Counted from the stretch's first letter, positions 35,847-45,704 are shown. The stretch is DNA of 64,000 nucleotides from CAZSDP01 sp964605665 (GCA_964605665.1 CAZSDP010000001.1:248001-312000), one strand, 5' to 3'. A program made the numbers and translations. Notes: generated from the sequence alone by a model not told the origin.

Positions 35847-36731
35847 CTACTCTCGAAGTGTCAGCAGCAACTCTCGAAGACCGACCTCCAGATCAGATAT
35901 CAACCAGAGTCTTGTTTCCGGTAATCGAGTTTCGGTGTTGGACTCCTCTGTGACGATCTCCACAGCAATTCCAAAGTACTCGAGGACTTCCTTCCAGATC
36001 GACGAAAAGCGATCTGCAGACCTCAGGGCGTGCGAATCGAATCGATCCTCATAAGAAAACTGCTCTCGGAGATAATACCCGGCATTTTCACTGAGTAGCT
36101 CTACACTTGCTTCAACCCCTGTGACGTAGTCAGTCTGACAAAAGCGTACACTCTTTGTTTCAATCCATGACTTCTTTGCCCCGTCGAACCGTTCTTGGCA
36201 CTCAGTGGTCAATGAAGTCTCACTCGCGAAAAGAACAGCCCCGCCCAGCTCAGCCGCAATCAAGCCATCTCTTGAAGGCACTCCGCGCGCAACAACCTCA
36301 TCAAGCCAACGAGCTCTCGCCCGTCCAAAGCCCTCTCCTCCAAAGAGCATTCCCCTTCTTCGTGATCCACGATCTTCCCAAACCGCGACTCGCCAGGGAT
36401 CGCTACGCAAGATCGCCGCCCGTAGAAACTGTGGGACCTCAATTTCGATCCCCCGATATGCGAGAACCTCAACCGCATAGTCCAATGTAGAAGCGATGAC
36501 TTGATTCAATTGGGGTATCGCAAAGCGGTCGACCTCGAGAACTTGAAGAATACCTTCACTAGGAAAGACAAGCTCAGGATCGGGAAGCGGTGAACGAGAC
36601 CATTCAAGATAGAAAAACCCGCTAAAGAAGATTCCGATAACTGCGAAACAGATCACGAGGCGTTTCTTCACTCGCGCCCGCTTCGACAGAGTTAAAACGT
36701 CTATCTTCTGCTTCGTGGAGGCTCTCAGCAT
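35847..36731 (-). CDS. Membrane-anchored protein of unknown function
   Basis: 294 residues from the ATG at 36731, ten bases past the argS stop; a longer frame to 36770 would overlap argS. A basic stretch (SKRARVKKR) precedes a single transmembrane helix at about 26-42 (LVICFAVIGIFFSGFFYL), giving a type II topology with a periplasmic domain. The outer domain (ILQVLEVDRFAIPQLNQVIA; FLRAAILRSDPWRVAVWEDR; GGAVLFASETSLT) resembles no family I can name, though the layout is like DUF3352-type proteins common in Planctomycetota. It probably shares the argS mRNA. Confidence 0.72.
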   Translation of the reverse strand: MLRASTKQKIDVLTLSKRARVKKRLVICFAVIGIFFSGFFYLEWSRSPLPDPELVFPSEGILQVLEVDRFAIPQLNQVIASTLDYAVEVLAYRGIEIEVPQFLRAAILRSDPWRVAVWEDRGSRRRGMLFGGEGFGRARARWLDEVVARGVPSRDGLIAAELGGAVLFASETSLTTECQERFDGAKKSWIETKSVRFCQTDYVTGVEASVELLSENAGYYLREQFSYEDRFDSHALRSADRFSSIWKEVLEYFGIAVEIVTEESNTETRLPETRLWLISDLEVGLRELLLTLRE

Positions 36732-36741
36732 CTCAACCGAA

Positions 36742-38505
36742 TCACATTCGCTCCAAAGGAACGATTCCAAGCCACTCGAGACCGTTTCTAAACGTCACTC
36801 GAAGCACATCCACAAGAGCGAGTCGATCCGCAGTTCTCGTCGCATGGACTGGATCCTCGTCGAGAACTCGATGCTGACCATAGTAGTGATTGAATGCAGC
36901 ACCTAGACCGATGAGATATTGTCCGACAAGCGAAGGCTCGGCTTCTTCTGCTGCTCGCTCTACAACTTCAGGAAAGCGCAATACCTGCTGCAATAATTCC
37001 AGATCTTCGTCAGTTGTTAGCTCGGCGCCAACACTATCCGGCAATTTCAGCGCTTCACTCTTTCGCAAAATCCCACAGAATCGGACATGTGTGTATTGAA
37101 GGTAAGGACCCGTTTCCCCATCAAAGCTCAGCATTTTTTCCAGATCAAAATTCACATCCTTGATCCGGCGAGCCTTTAGGTCAGAGAAAATCACGGCTCC
37201 AAGCCCAACCGCTTCAGCAATCTCGTCAGGATCAGCCACATCTGGATTCTTCTCGAGAACAACCTTCTTGGCGAGCTCTACTGCACTATCGAGAACTTCC
37301 TCCAACAAGACAACTCGCCCATCGCGAGTTCTTCCCTTCGCCCAACCTCCATCGACTGGCATCCTCATGACGCCGAATGCGTTGTGCTCAAGTCGGTCTG
37401 CGCACTCCCAATTCAGCTTCTTAGCAACTGTAAACAATTGCCGGAAGTGAAGCCCTTGGCCCGCGTCAACGACATACAGGCACCGATCGAATTTCCAAGT
37501 CTCCCAGCGTTGTCGGACCGCTGCTAAGTCTCGAGTTCCATAAAGCGTTGTTCCGTCTTTTTTTCTCACAAGGAATGGAGGTATGTCCTCCCCGACATCG
37601 ACAACCTGTGCATCGTCGCTCTCTTCAAGCAAACCCTTCTCTTCAAGCTCCTCAATCACTGCAGGCATTTTGTCTTCAAATTCACTTTCGCCAATCACAG
37701 CAGTGAATGAGACCCCAACGCGCTGATAGAGGCGTTCAAACCGGGCGAGAGACAGTTCTCGAATCTGTCTCCACCGAGCCCTGGCGACATCGTCGCCAGA
37801 TTCTAGACGAAGAAACCACTGCCTCGCCTCCTCCGCCAGCTCGGGACGTGCTTCTAGCTCCGAATGAAACCGTGTGTACAGAGTGTTAAGAGTTGCGATG
37901 GGATCGTCGCGGTCTTCGAGCGGTCTATCCTCGAGACCTTCTTCTGCCCCGAAGAGTTCAATAGTACAAAGGAGCTTCCCAAACCCCGTTCCCCAATCGC
38001 CAAGGTGATTCACTCCGATCACCTCGTATCCAGCTGCTCGTTGAAGATTCGCGATCGCTTGACCGAGCATCGTCGAACGAAGATGGTGGACAGCGAGGTG
38101 CTTCGCTATGTTCGGTGATGAGTAGTCGATGACAATCGTACGTCCGAGTCCTGCGGTGCTCTTCCCAAACTCGTCCCCTGCGGTTCGGATTTCCGCCAGC
38201 GCTTCTGCAGCGAAGGCTTCTCGGTTGAACTTGAAGTTCAAGTAGGGTCCCGTCGAGTGCATCCCCTCCAGCCACGGTAATCCAAGATCCGCAGTGGCGA
38301 TCTCTGCGGCAATCGCCACAGGATTCGGCTTTCCCTCACCCTTCCAAGATTTCGCCAAACCAAAACAAGGGAGCGCCAAGTCTCCGAGGCTGCGATCGGG
38401 TGGAGTGGAAAACTGAGGGATCAGTGGCTCCGGATCCAAGTCAAAAGCAGTGCCAATAGCGACAGCGAGTCCACGTTGGAAGTTACGCACGAGTCTCTCC
38501 CTCAT
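36742..38505 (-). CDS. argS: Arginyl-tRNA synthetase
   Basis: 587 residues from the ATG at 38505, chosen because this length fits the family; the open frame goes on to a GTG at 38592, and neither start has a strong ribosome binding site. N-terminal additional domain (DRSLGDLALPCFGLAKSW). Class I HIGH-type motif in SSPNIAKHLAVHHLRST, GVNHLGDWGTGFGKLL, GTTLYGTRDLAAVRQR and a KMSKS-degenerate region SDLKARRIKDVNFDLEKMLS, followed by the DALR anticodon-binding domain (YLQYTHVRFCGIL ... AAFNHYYGQHRVL). It charges tRNA-Arg. The downstream membrane-anchored protein gene is probably co-transcribed. Confidence 0.95.
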   Translation of the reverse strand: MRERLVRNFQRGLAVAIGTAFDLDPEPLIPQFSTPPDRSLGDLALPCFGLAKSWKGEGKPNPVAIAAEIATADLGLPWLEGMHSTGPYLNFKFNREAFAAEALAEIRTAGDEFGKSTAGLGRTIVIDYSSPNIAKHLAVHHLRSTMLGQAIANLQRAAGYEVIGVNHLGDWGTGFGKLLCTIELFGAEEGLEDRPLEDRDDPIATLNTLYTRFHSELEARPELAEEARQWFLRLESGDDVARARWRQIRELSLARFERLYQRVGVSFTAVIGESEFEDKMPAVIEELEEKGLLEESDDAQVVDVGEDIPPFLVRKKDGTTLYGTRDLAAVRQRWETWKFDRCLYVVDAGQGLHFRQLFTVAKKLNWECADRLEHNAFGVMRMPVDGGWAKGRTRDGRVVLLEEVLDSAVELAKKVVLEKNPDVADPDEIAEAVGLGAVIFSDLKARRIKDVNFDLEKMLSFDGETGPYLQYTHVRFCGILRKSEALKLPDSVGAELTTDEDLELLQQVLRFPEVVERAAEEAEPSLVGQYLIGLGAAFNHYYGQHRVLDEDPVHATRTADRLALVDVLRVTFRNGLEWLGIVPLERM

Positions 38506-39077
38506 CCGGTTGCGTGGCGGCCCACTCTCAAAGCCGCTGAGGCATTGTACTGCACCTTGAGTATCACCTAGCGATGCAACGACTGTCCTCACAGAGAAGC
38601 GTCAGCCCGCCAGGCCGCACTCGGGGCCCATCTCCCCCTTACAAGTCACGATCGCTGTCCCGCCGGAGACCGAAATGAAAACCACCGATCTCCCTACCGG
38701 TGAGAACCTCAATTCCCCCGATCAACGAGAACCCCTATAGTGAACTGAGCAAGAGTCTCCAAGTCGACCGGAACTCAGCCAACCGACCAATTTTCTCTGC
38801 TATGCTAGAAACCTTGACCCGGTAGGAGATCGGGGAGTTGCCCACACGGGGAGTCGGCCATTGGGCAGGGAGTCCTGGAAGCGCTAGGGCTGCATTGGGC
38901 ACGGTGCCGGCAAAGGCGATAAACGATCGAACTTGGCTGTAACCGTGGATCTTTCGCTTCAATTGATCCTTTAGCACCGACGATCCCCTGCAAATCACCT
39001 CCTCCACTTGAGCAATTCGAGGCTGTGGCCGATTGCAACTGTGGTTGAGGTGCTGCGTGAGGCCGACATGGGAATTC
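38506..39077. other. Divergent intergenic region
   Basis: About 570 bases between argS and the five-repeat protein gene. Minus-strand frames here (38735-39085 and 38805-39092) overlap each other and have odd compositions rich in Ser, Arg and His, so I do not call them. Imperfect inverted repeats near 38815-38870 might be structured RNA, but I could not match a family. Confidence 0.4.
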
Positions 39078-39078
39078 T

Positions 39079-39105
39079 TGGACATCCCCCATCTCTCACT
39101 ATAAT
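39079..39105 (+). promoter_or_regulatory. Candidate promoter of the five-repeat protein gene
   Basis: A perfect TATAAT (39100-39105) preceded by TGGACA (39079-39084) at a 15-base spacing, or by TTGGAC at 16. It lies about 105 bases before the ATG at 39211. Confidence 0.45.
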
Positions 39106-39210
39106 CCGAGAAGCACCTTCGACTCCGAGTCGCTGCAACGCGAAGTGAAAATGATCGTCCACCACCTGAGGCAATCCTATCGGGGATTAAGCTCTCGGAA
39201 GGGAGACCCG

Positions 39211-40476
39211 ATGAAGACCCAATCCTCTCCTCACTGCGGACTCATCAGACTCTGTCACGATCGACTCCCCAGACTCTACCTCGGCCTCACCCTAAGCCTG
39301 CTCATCGGAATGCAATCTGAGGTGATCCCTGCCAACGGAAAGCTCAGTCTTTCAGCAGAAGTCGCGGAAAACTCTCCTGAGTACTCAGACGAGAACCTTG
39401 CGGGTGTCGTCCCAAACAGCTTCGGAGATCTGCTGACCGCGACCGGGGCCCTCAATCGCCAGACGCTCGTCTTCCAGAACACGACGAGAGAGATCCGATT
39501 CGTAGAGGTGAATGGTCCCAAGTTGCAGAAGACCGCCTACTTATTCAAATCCTCGTCCAACAACTCTGCCGAAGTGCTGAAAGACACCGATTCAGAGTGG
39601 CAAGATGTTGAGGTGGGGACGATTCCAGAACGCTTTGGGACTTTACGAGGAGTCTTCGGCGATCGAGGTTCATACAATCTTGTGTTCGAGAACTCAGATC
39701 ATGAGATTCGTACGGTACCCTATACGGGAAATAAACTGACTCAACGCTGCTACTTGATACAGAGGCACTCCGGAAAGTGGTCTCCTCCCACAAAGTCTAG
39801 GGATCCAAAGCGATCCACTGATGATGGCTGGGAAGAAGCTTACTCCGGTGGTATCCCAAAACAACTTGGGACTCTCGCTCAAGTAACCGCGAGCGGTAAG
39901 CGCTGCACGTTTGTCTTTCAAAGCCCCACTTGGAACGACCTCTATCTCATCGAGTTTCTTTCACCGCGCCTCAAGAACCTCGCGATTCCAATCTACACCC
40001 AATCCCCGAAGTCGTGGTCGAAGGAAGAGCGTAAAGCGCGTCGAACCTGGGAAATGGGCCTGGGTAAGATTGGCTGGCCAGCGCCGTCTTCCTCCAATAT
40101 CGGCTGGCTACCAGACTACCTGGGCACACTGACCGCCACGAGTGGATCACTTGGCGAACAAGATCTGAATCTAGTATTTCAGTCCGATGAAGATCTTCGG
40201 GTCGTCTCCGTTCGTGGAAAACTATCAAAATCGGTCGAATGGATTCAGCGTCCAGATTTCGAGGTAAGAAAGAAGCGCTCACGATCTCCGGGATGGACAG
40301 ATCAGCCGATCGGGGGTCTTCCGACGACCTTCGGCGAACTCAAGGCGATCTGTCGTATTGGTGAAGCCCGCCAGAGACTTCTGGTCCTTCAAAACGACGA
40401 AGGCGAGATTCGGATTATCGAGATGCTCGGCAGCCAAATTCCAGAAAGGGTCACTCGCATCGAGCGCGAATATTAA
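39211..40476 (+). CDS. Secreted protein made of five tandem ~50-residue repeats (novel family)
   Basis: 421 residues from the ATG at 39211 (GGGAGA six bases upstream). Hydrophobic export signal at about 22-34 (LYLGLTLSLLIG). Five copies of a beta-type unit are visible near residues 65-113, 136-184, 213-262, 299-347 and 369-418. The shared pattern is iP..fG.L, then a variable turn, [LF]VFQ-x(3,4)-[DE][IL]R-x-v, and a last strand ending y-l-i-q-R; each is preceded by a W-x-D/E-x(4)-G segment. The 70-86-residue spacing suggests a five-bladed propeller or a lectin-like array. I recognise no family. Monocistronic. Confidence 0.8.
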   Translation: MKTQSSPHCGLIRLCHDRLPRLYLGLTLSLLIGMQSEVIPANGKLSLSAEVAENSPEYSDENLAGVVPNSFGDLLTATGALNRQTLVFQNTTREIRFVEVNGPKLQKTAYLFKSSSNNSAEVLKDTDSEWQDVEVGTIPERFGTLRGVFGDRGSYNLVFENSDHEIRTVPYTGNKLTQRCYLIQRHSGKWSPPTKSRDPKRSTDDGWEEAYSGGIPKQLGTLAQVTASGKRCTFVFQSPTWNDLYLIEFLSPRLKNLAIPIYTQSPKSWSKEERKARRTWEMGLGKIGWPAPSSSNIGWLPDYLGTLTATSGSLGEQDLNLVFQSDEDLRVVSVRGKLSKSVEWIQRPDFEVRKKRSRSPGWTDQPIGGLPTTFGELKAICRIGEARQRLLVLQNDEGEIRIIEMLGSQIPERVTRIEREY

Positions 40477-41203
40477 TGAAGAGCCATTCAGGTCACCTTC
40501 TCGTCAGTTAGAAGCTCACCGATGATAGAGTTTCGAAAAAACTGGAAGGTGGACCCGAATCATCATTGCGCGGCAGGGCGAGCGATCCCCAGTAATCAAA
40601 GTTTTATGTGTGTTGTGCGCAACTTTCCAACTGATCCGAGTCCTTCCTTCCATGCCCCACTCAGCTGACAACCGACGTTTGGCCAATCGAAGCTGACAAA
40701 AGCCTCACCAAGCAACACTCATCGAATCTTGCTAGTGACGCAGCGCCTTGCTAGTGACGCAGAGAAACCACGGTGTGCTTTTAGTCGCAACGGTCATCAC
40801 CTGGCCCGGCTATCGAGACTGTGAAGCTCCATGAACCATCGTCACCTCCTCAGATACGATCGATTCCAACTCATAGTCCGGGAGTGCAAACCGAAGCAAG
40901 CACCTCCACTGCTGCATGAACTTTGAGCCTTACGGACAAGTGGGAGCTTTCCGAGGAAGCTACATCCTCACCATTCTTCGAATGGCATCAGAACCATGGC
41001 AAAATTCTTTCCGAAACTTCTCACCGTCGTAAGTCGTTCCCACACTGCGTATCTTCATGAATCGCAACCGACTTGCTCGTCCGGCAGGGGACGAGGACCA
41101 GTCCACGTCCGGACAGATCGTCTTCAATCAACCTGGAGCACTAGCCCTCTGCAGGAGACCTCGATACCCTCTCTTCTCATCGACTCATCTCAAAGGAGCC
41201 CTT
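40477..41203. other. Intergenic region
   Basis: About 725 bases before mazG without a recognisable gene. It contains a 16-base direct repeat (40728-40762). The mazG open frame extends upstream into it to 41057, but the good ribosome binding site lies at 41204. Nothing else was identified. Confidence 0.45.
40728..40762. repeat. 16-bp direct repeat, two copies
   Basis: CTTGCTAGTGACGCAG occurs at 40728-40743 and again at 40747-40762, a 19-base period, in the gap upstream of mazG. It could be an operator with two sites on the same helix face, or slippage; no adjacent promoter was identified. Confidence 0.7.
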
Positions 41204-42040
41204 GTGACGGAACCACCAGAAGAAAAATCTCGACGCAGTGTCCCCTCCGGTTCAGGTATCCCTCGTCTCAAGGCAATCGTCGATCGCCTCAGATCACCAG
41301 GCGGCTGCCCGTGGGATCTCGAACAGACTCCAGAGACTTTGAAGCCGTTCTTGCTCGAAGAGGCTCATGAAGTCGCAGAAGCGATTGAGAGTGGAAACCC
41401 AACAGATCTTCGCGACGAGCTCGGGGATCTTTTGATGAACATTTTTCTACAAGCCAGAATTGGAGAAGAAACAGGGACCTTCACTCTGGAGGAACTTGCA
41501 GACAGTATCTCTGAGAAACTGATACGACGGCATCCTCATGTGTTCGGCAATGTGCACGTCCATGATTCCGATCAAGTTCGGAAGAACTGGGAAGAGATCA
41601 AGAAAAGGGAAAAGGGGACCTCAGAAGCAGACGAGAGCGTGATACGAACTCTGCCTGCATCTCTCCCTGCTCTCAGCCGAGCGATGCGAGTGGGACAAAT
41701 GGCTGCTGAAGTTGGGTTCGATTGGCCAGACTCCATTGGCCCCCTCAAGAAAATTGCTGAGGAGTTAGAAGAAGTCCGAGCGGCGCACAAAACAGCCGAT
41801 ACAGAAGAAGTCTCTGCCGAAGTCGGGGACCTCCTGTTCGCCATCACTTCCTTTTGCCGAAAGACTGAAATCGACCCAGAACAAGCCCTGAAAAATGCAT
41901 TAGATCGCTTTACAGGACGTTTTCGCACCATAGAGAAACAACTGAAAGATTCGGACGACCACTCACTTCCAGTCCTTGACACCCTCTGGGAGCAGGCAAA
42001 GCGGATGCATGAGCCTGGAAGTTCTTCAGACTCGCGTTAA
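41204..42040 (+). CDS. mazG: Nucleoside triphosphate pyrophosphohydrolase MazG
   Basis: 278 residues from a GTG at 41204 with AAAGGAG upstream. Two MazG modules: the first has GGCPWDLEQTPETLKPFLLE, then EEAHEVAEAI and DELGDLLMNI (the E-x-x-E ... E-x-x-D metal site); the second has VGFDWPDSIGPLKKIAEELE and SAEVGDLLFAITSF. It removes non-canonical or excess nucleoside triphosphates and, in other bacteria, modulates the stringent response. Length matches E. coli MazG. The MoxR gene follows 35 bases downstream, so both are likely on one mRNA, without a known functional link. Confidence 0.95.
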   Translation: MTEPPEEKSRRSVPSGSGIPRLKAIVDRLRSPGGCPWDLEQTPETLKPFLLEEAHEVAEAIESGNPTDLRDELGDLLMNIFLQARIGEETGTFTLEELADSISEKLIRRHPHVFGNVHVHDSDQVRKNWEEIKKREKGTSEADESVIRTLPASLPALSRAMRVGQMAAEVGFDWPDSIGPLKKIAEELEEVRAAHKTADTEEVSAEVGDLLFAITSFCRKTEIDPEQALKNALDRFTGRFRTIEKQLKDSDDHSLPVLDTLWEQAKRMHEPGSSSDSR

Positions 42041-42075
42041 TCTGTTCCAGCCAAAGGCAATTGAGAGGAGCAGCG

Positions 42076-43209
42076 ATGAACTCTGGCCCAATTTCTACGC
42101 GACCGGGAAGCCCTCCCACGATGACAACAGACGAAAAAGAGCTACTTCGTCGCATGCCGGAGGTCCAACAACGCCTTCGAGATGGAATCGGTCAACGCGT
42201 ACTCGGCCAGCAGGACACGATTCGTCAACTGCTCATCTGCTTTATCGCCAACGGACACACCCTAGTCGTGGGGGTTCCAGGGCTTGCAAAAACTCTGATG
42301 ATTCGGACGCTATCTGAGCTCCTCGATTTGGACTTCGCCCGAATTCAGTTTACTCCAGATCTCATGCCTTCCGATATCACAGGGACTTCAATCTTGGTGC
42401 AAGACGAGGCGAGTCAGAATAGGGAGTTCAAGTTTCGGCCAGGTCCGATCTTCGCCAATCTTCTCCTTGCCGACGAAATCAATCGAACTCCTCCAAAGAC
42501 CCAGTCTTCTCTGTTGGAAGCGATGGAAGAGGGTCAAGTTACAGCGATGGGGAAAAGCCATCGTCTCCATCCTCCATTTTTCGTATTGGCGACTCAAAAC
42601 CCAATCGAACAAGAAGGAACCTACCCCCTCCCCGTGACTCAGCTCGATCGATTTCTTTTCCAGATCATCATCGGATATCCCGATTCAGACACAGAATTCG
42701 AGGTCGTCGCCACGACCACTTCCAAACCAGAGGCCCCACTCCAGCCAATTTTGACTCGAGAAGAAGTGTCCGCTCTCCTCTCGTTACCGAGCAAGATTGA
42801 GATTCCCTCCTCATTTCATGAACGGGCAGTTGCACTCGCTCGAGCCACCAGACCCGACGAAGAAAGCGCGTCCGCGACAACGAAGGAGCTGCTCGCTTGG
42901 GGTGCTGGACCTCGAGGCGTCCAAGCCATTTTGAGCGCTGCACGAGCAGCAGCGGTCCTAGACGGACGCGATCGCGTTGAGCGCCAGGATTATGAAGAGG
43001 TTGTCCTACCGGCACTGCGACACCGAATTCTGCTCAGCTATCATGCTGAAGCGGAGGGCATTCCTCCTGAAAAGGTGTTGCGCAAAATCCGCCGGGAGAT
43101 CGGCGACTGGAAAGGAAGCGTTGAGGAACCGGAAGAATCTGGACCGGGAATATGGTCAAGGTTGATGAAGAAGGCGTCAGACACAACGCCACCATTCCGC
43201 AAGAAGTAA
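42076..43209 (+). CDS. MoxR-family AAA+ ATPase
   Basis: 377 residues from the ATG at 42076 (GAGGAG at five bases). Walker A GVPGLAKT, Walker B LLADEINRTPPKTQ, sensor I region VLATQNPIEQEGTYPLPVTQ, then LDRFLFQI, and a C-terminal lid (GPRGVQAILSAARAAAVLDG, DYEEVVLPALRHRILLSY). MoxR ATPases act as chaperones that activate metalloenzymes or VWA-protein complexes. Usually DUF58 and VWA genes follow directly; here the next gene, prkA, is convergent, so the partners are elsewhere or missing. Probably transcribed with mazG. Confidence 0.93.
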   Translation: MNSGPISTRPGSPPTMTTDEKELLRRMPEVQQRLRDGIGQRVLGQQDTIRQLLICFIANGHTLVVGVPGLAKTLMIRTLSELLDLDFARIQFTPDLMPSDITGTSILVQDEASQNREFKFRPGPIFANLLLADEINRTPPKTQSSLLEAMEEGQVTAMGKSHRLHPPFFVLATQNPIEQEGTYPLPVTQLDRFLFQIIIGYPDSDTEFEVVATTTSKPEAPLQPILTREEVSALLSLPSKIEIPSSFHERAVALARATRPDEESASATTKELLAWGAGPRGVQAILSAARAAAVLDGRDRVERQDYEEVVLPALRHRILLSYHAEAEGIPPEKVLRKIRREIGDWKGSVEEPEESGPGIWSRLMKKASDTTPPFRKK

Positions 43210-43269
43210 CGCCTGCGGCTCTGTCCTAAATGCTACCGTGTAATGACAAATCCTTGAGAGCGTTCTCGA

Positions 43270-45513
43270 CTATCGCGACTGCAACACGAATGCGATGACA
43301 TCTCGAGCACAGTTCGAACAATACCCATACTTACTTGTCATCTTCTCCAATGCGCGCTCCACTTCACCACGCTCCCTCGTATCGAGGAATTCTTGCTCAT
43401 CGGTGAAGTACTTCAGGATGTTCTGTTCAATAATCATCAGAGCGCGATCTCGCTCACGATAGAAACTCTGCTTGAGCATCGTATAAATCTCGGGGAACAG
43501 CTCACGATAATTGATCGGCTCATCTGGATGATCGATGGAATACGCGGCAATCTTGGTGATCAAATTCGATCTGAATGCAGCAACTTCTTCACGCAGGCTG
43601 AGCAGGCCTTCAATCCGTTGCATCAGTTCTTCCGATGGGGAGACATACTCGCCGCGTGAAGGAACAAAGAGCTTTTCGCCAAGATCAAAAGCCTTCACAT
43701 GGTGGAAGTAGTCTTCAAAAACACGCTCGTATTCCTGTTCCTCAACGAGCCCGATACTATCGAAGACTTCTTGTTCAACCCGTTTTAGGTAGTGTTCTTT
43801 CACGTCTTCGATGAATCTCGCGCAGTCGTTGTAGCCATTGTCGACGGGAACTCGCAAAAACTCGTAGACCGAAGTATCCCGCACCAGTTTCTCTAGCTCT
43901 TTGAAGACGGCCATCGGCACGAGGCAGTCAAAGTTTCGGTTTTCTGCAGCATCGGCGAGCAAGGTCATCATCTCTCGAGGAGATGCACCTCTTCTCCCCT
44001 CATACTCCGCTCCATAAATCCCCTCAAACTCCCCTTCGGCTTCATTGTGCTCTAACCGTAGTGATCGTATCGCGCCTTTCAGGAGCTTACGTTCATCGTC
44101 GCGCAACTCTATCGGCACTTCCCCACTGTCGTAGAGGGCAGACTTTTGTAGCGGCGTGAGTCGGGCGACAATTGGAGCCAATTCAGGAGAGAAGTTCTTT
44201 GGGCTAGGCCGACGTAGGCGAGTCAACACCGACCACATCGCTGTAACCTCTGCTGTATGAGGGGCCACATGGCGCCCCCGTGCATACAACTCGATGTGAC
44301 GGTCGTAAAGGATCGCTTCTTTTGAGTACTGAAGAAGGTAGGGAACCGGAATCAGACTCAATCGACCTTTGAAACTCGAGAAATCAGGATTGCGCTTGAA
44401 CATCGCCAGAGGCTTTTCATTGCCCGTTCCCAGCAGTATGAGATCGAGGTAAGCGATGTAGCCGGGAAGATGAATCGTCCCCTTTTCGGATGTCGTCAGC
44501 AGGTACTTGTTTGCCTCCATCGGACGCTTGAGGAAGTCGGAATACTCAACGATTCCCTTGTTCGCATCGACGAGATCTCCGACCGCCTCAATGAGCGTGA
44601 CATTCTGCAGAACTGCAGGCAGGTGCGAGAATGGTTCGTACTGTATGGGGCGGGTCCCCGCATCGATGTTTCCTTGCGGTTCGATCGAAACCGCAGCACT
44701 CCGATAGCGTTTTGAGAAGAAGTAGCGCTCAATCTGAATGTGGCGCATGACTTCGCTCCAATCGCCACCGTATGCAGCGAGAAGAGCTTCATAGATCGCT
44801 TTATTTTTTGGACTGAGCTGCCCCTCAAGAATCCACTTGTAGTTGAAACCACTTCGGTTCTGAATCTCTGGGTGTGCCTCCAAGACTTGCTCGATCAGCG
44901 GGATTCGCTCTTGCTTCGGAATAAGAAAAAGAGGCGAGTCCTTGAGTTCACATTGGAGCTTTGCACCGAGATCAGACGGCTTCAGGAATGCATACGTCTC
45001 GGGCAAATCTGAATGAACCGCATCAAAACCGATCGATCCAGAGTCATCCGACTTCAAAGGGAACATCCAATTGAACCGATAAAGCGCGCCTTCCGGCTTG
45101 ATGCTGTAGAACTCACAGCCACGCATGATCGCTTCAACAGTTGTGGATTTTGATGAACCACTCGGTCCATGAAGGAGGATCAGTTTGTCTGCGCGTCCTC
45201 GTTGAGCAAATTGACTCAGTTGGCGATAGATCGCATTCTGAACCCCTTCTTGCCCCACCAAACCGTCGAAAGGTCGGTCGAATTCAAGATCGAAAACCGA
45301 AAATCGGGCTTCAGACCGACCGATACAATCGACCTCGGTTCGACCAAAAGAGTCGAGCATATCGACGAGATACTGTGGAGAATTTCGAAGGTAGAGATAT
45401 GGCTGTTCTCGGAAATGTTCCAAGAATTGGCCATAGCTGCGGATCCTCTGACGAGCCTCGAATCGCTCTTTGGAGCTCATCCCGAGACGAGATAGCTCGT
45501 CCGATATCCCCAT
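43270..45513 (-). CDS. prkA: PrkA-type serine protein kinase / AAA+ ATPase
   Basis: 747 residues from the ATG at 45513 (GGGGTGAG upstream); longer than the roughly 640 typical of E. coli YeaG. The PrkA AAA domain shows Walker A GPSGSSKSTTVEAIMRG, the FNWMFPLKSDD segment, and IPYLLQYSKEAILYDRHIEL. The C-terminal domain contains RGEYVSPSEELMQRIEGL and YRERDRALMIIEQNILKYFT, ending with a Cys pair (GYCSNCARDVIAF). PrkA/YeaG proteins respond to starvation and envelope stress; some have kinase activity, others protease activity. The usual companions SpoVR and a DUF444 protein are not adjacent. Confidence 0.93.
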   Translation of the reverse strand: MGISDELSRLGMSSKERFEARQRIRSYGQFLEHFREQPYLYLRNSPQYLVDMLDSFGRTEVDCIGRSEARFSVFDLEFDRPFDGLVGQEGVQNAIYRQLSQFAQRGRADKLILLHGPSGSSKSTTVEAIMRGCEFYSIKPEGALYRFNWMFPLKSDDSGSIGFDAVHSDLPETYAFLKPSDLGAKLQCELKDSPLFLIPKQERIPLIEQVLEAHPEIQNRSGFNYKWILEGQLSPKNKAIYEALLAAYGGDWSEVMRHIQIERYFFSKRYRSAAVSIEPQGNIDAGTRPIQYEPFSHLPAVLQNVTLIEAVGDLVDANKGIVEYSDFLKRPMEANKYLLTTSEKGTIHLPGYIAYLDLILLGTGNEKPLAMFKRNPDFSSFKGRLSLIPVPYLLQYSKEAILYDRHIELYARGRHVAPHTAEVTAMWSVLTRLRRPSPKNFSPELAPIVARLTPLQKSALYDSGEVPIELRDDERKLLKGAIRSLRLEHNEAEGEFEGIYGAEYEGRRGASPREMMTLLADAAENRNFDCLVPMAVFKELEKLVRDTSVYEFLRVPVDNGYNDCARFIEDVKEHYLKRVEQEVFDSIGLVEEQEYERVFEDYFHHVKAFDLGEKLFVPSRGEYVSPSEELMQRIEGLLSLREEVAAFRSNLITKIAAYSIDHPDEPINYRELFPEIYTMLKQSFYRERDRALMIIEQNILKYFTDEQEFLDTRERGEVERALEKMTSKYGYCSNCARDVIAFVLQSR

Positions 45514-45704
45514 GCTCACCCCTGTTCTTCGGCAACCAAGCTCCTTAGAGCTCGCGGATCGCTGTCCCCTACTCACCTCGCGTTCTCGAGGGAGTCCCTA
45601 TCTTATCTCGGTTGTTGGCAGCATCTCCTGCACCCTACTTACGAAACTCCCACAAAGAGGTGCTTGGTGCCCCCGCGCGCCCACAAGCCCCTGAACGGTG
45701 GAAA

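Noticed and set aside
38735..39092. Two overlapping minus-strand frames (116 and 95 codons)
   Set aside because: Odd composition rich in His, Ser and Arg, no ribosome binding site, and each overlaps the other in a different frame.
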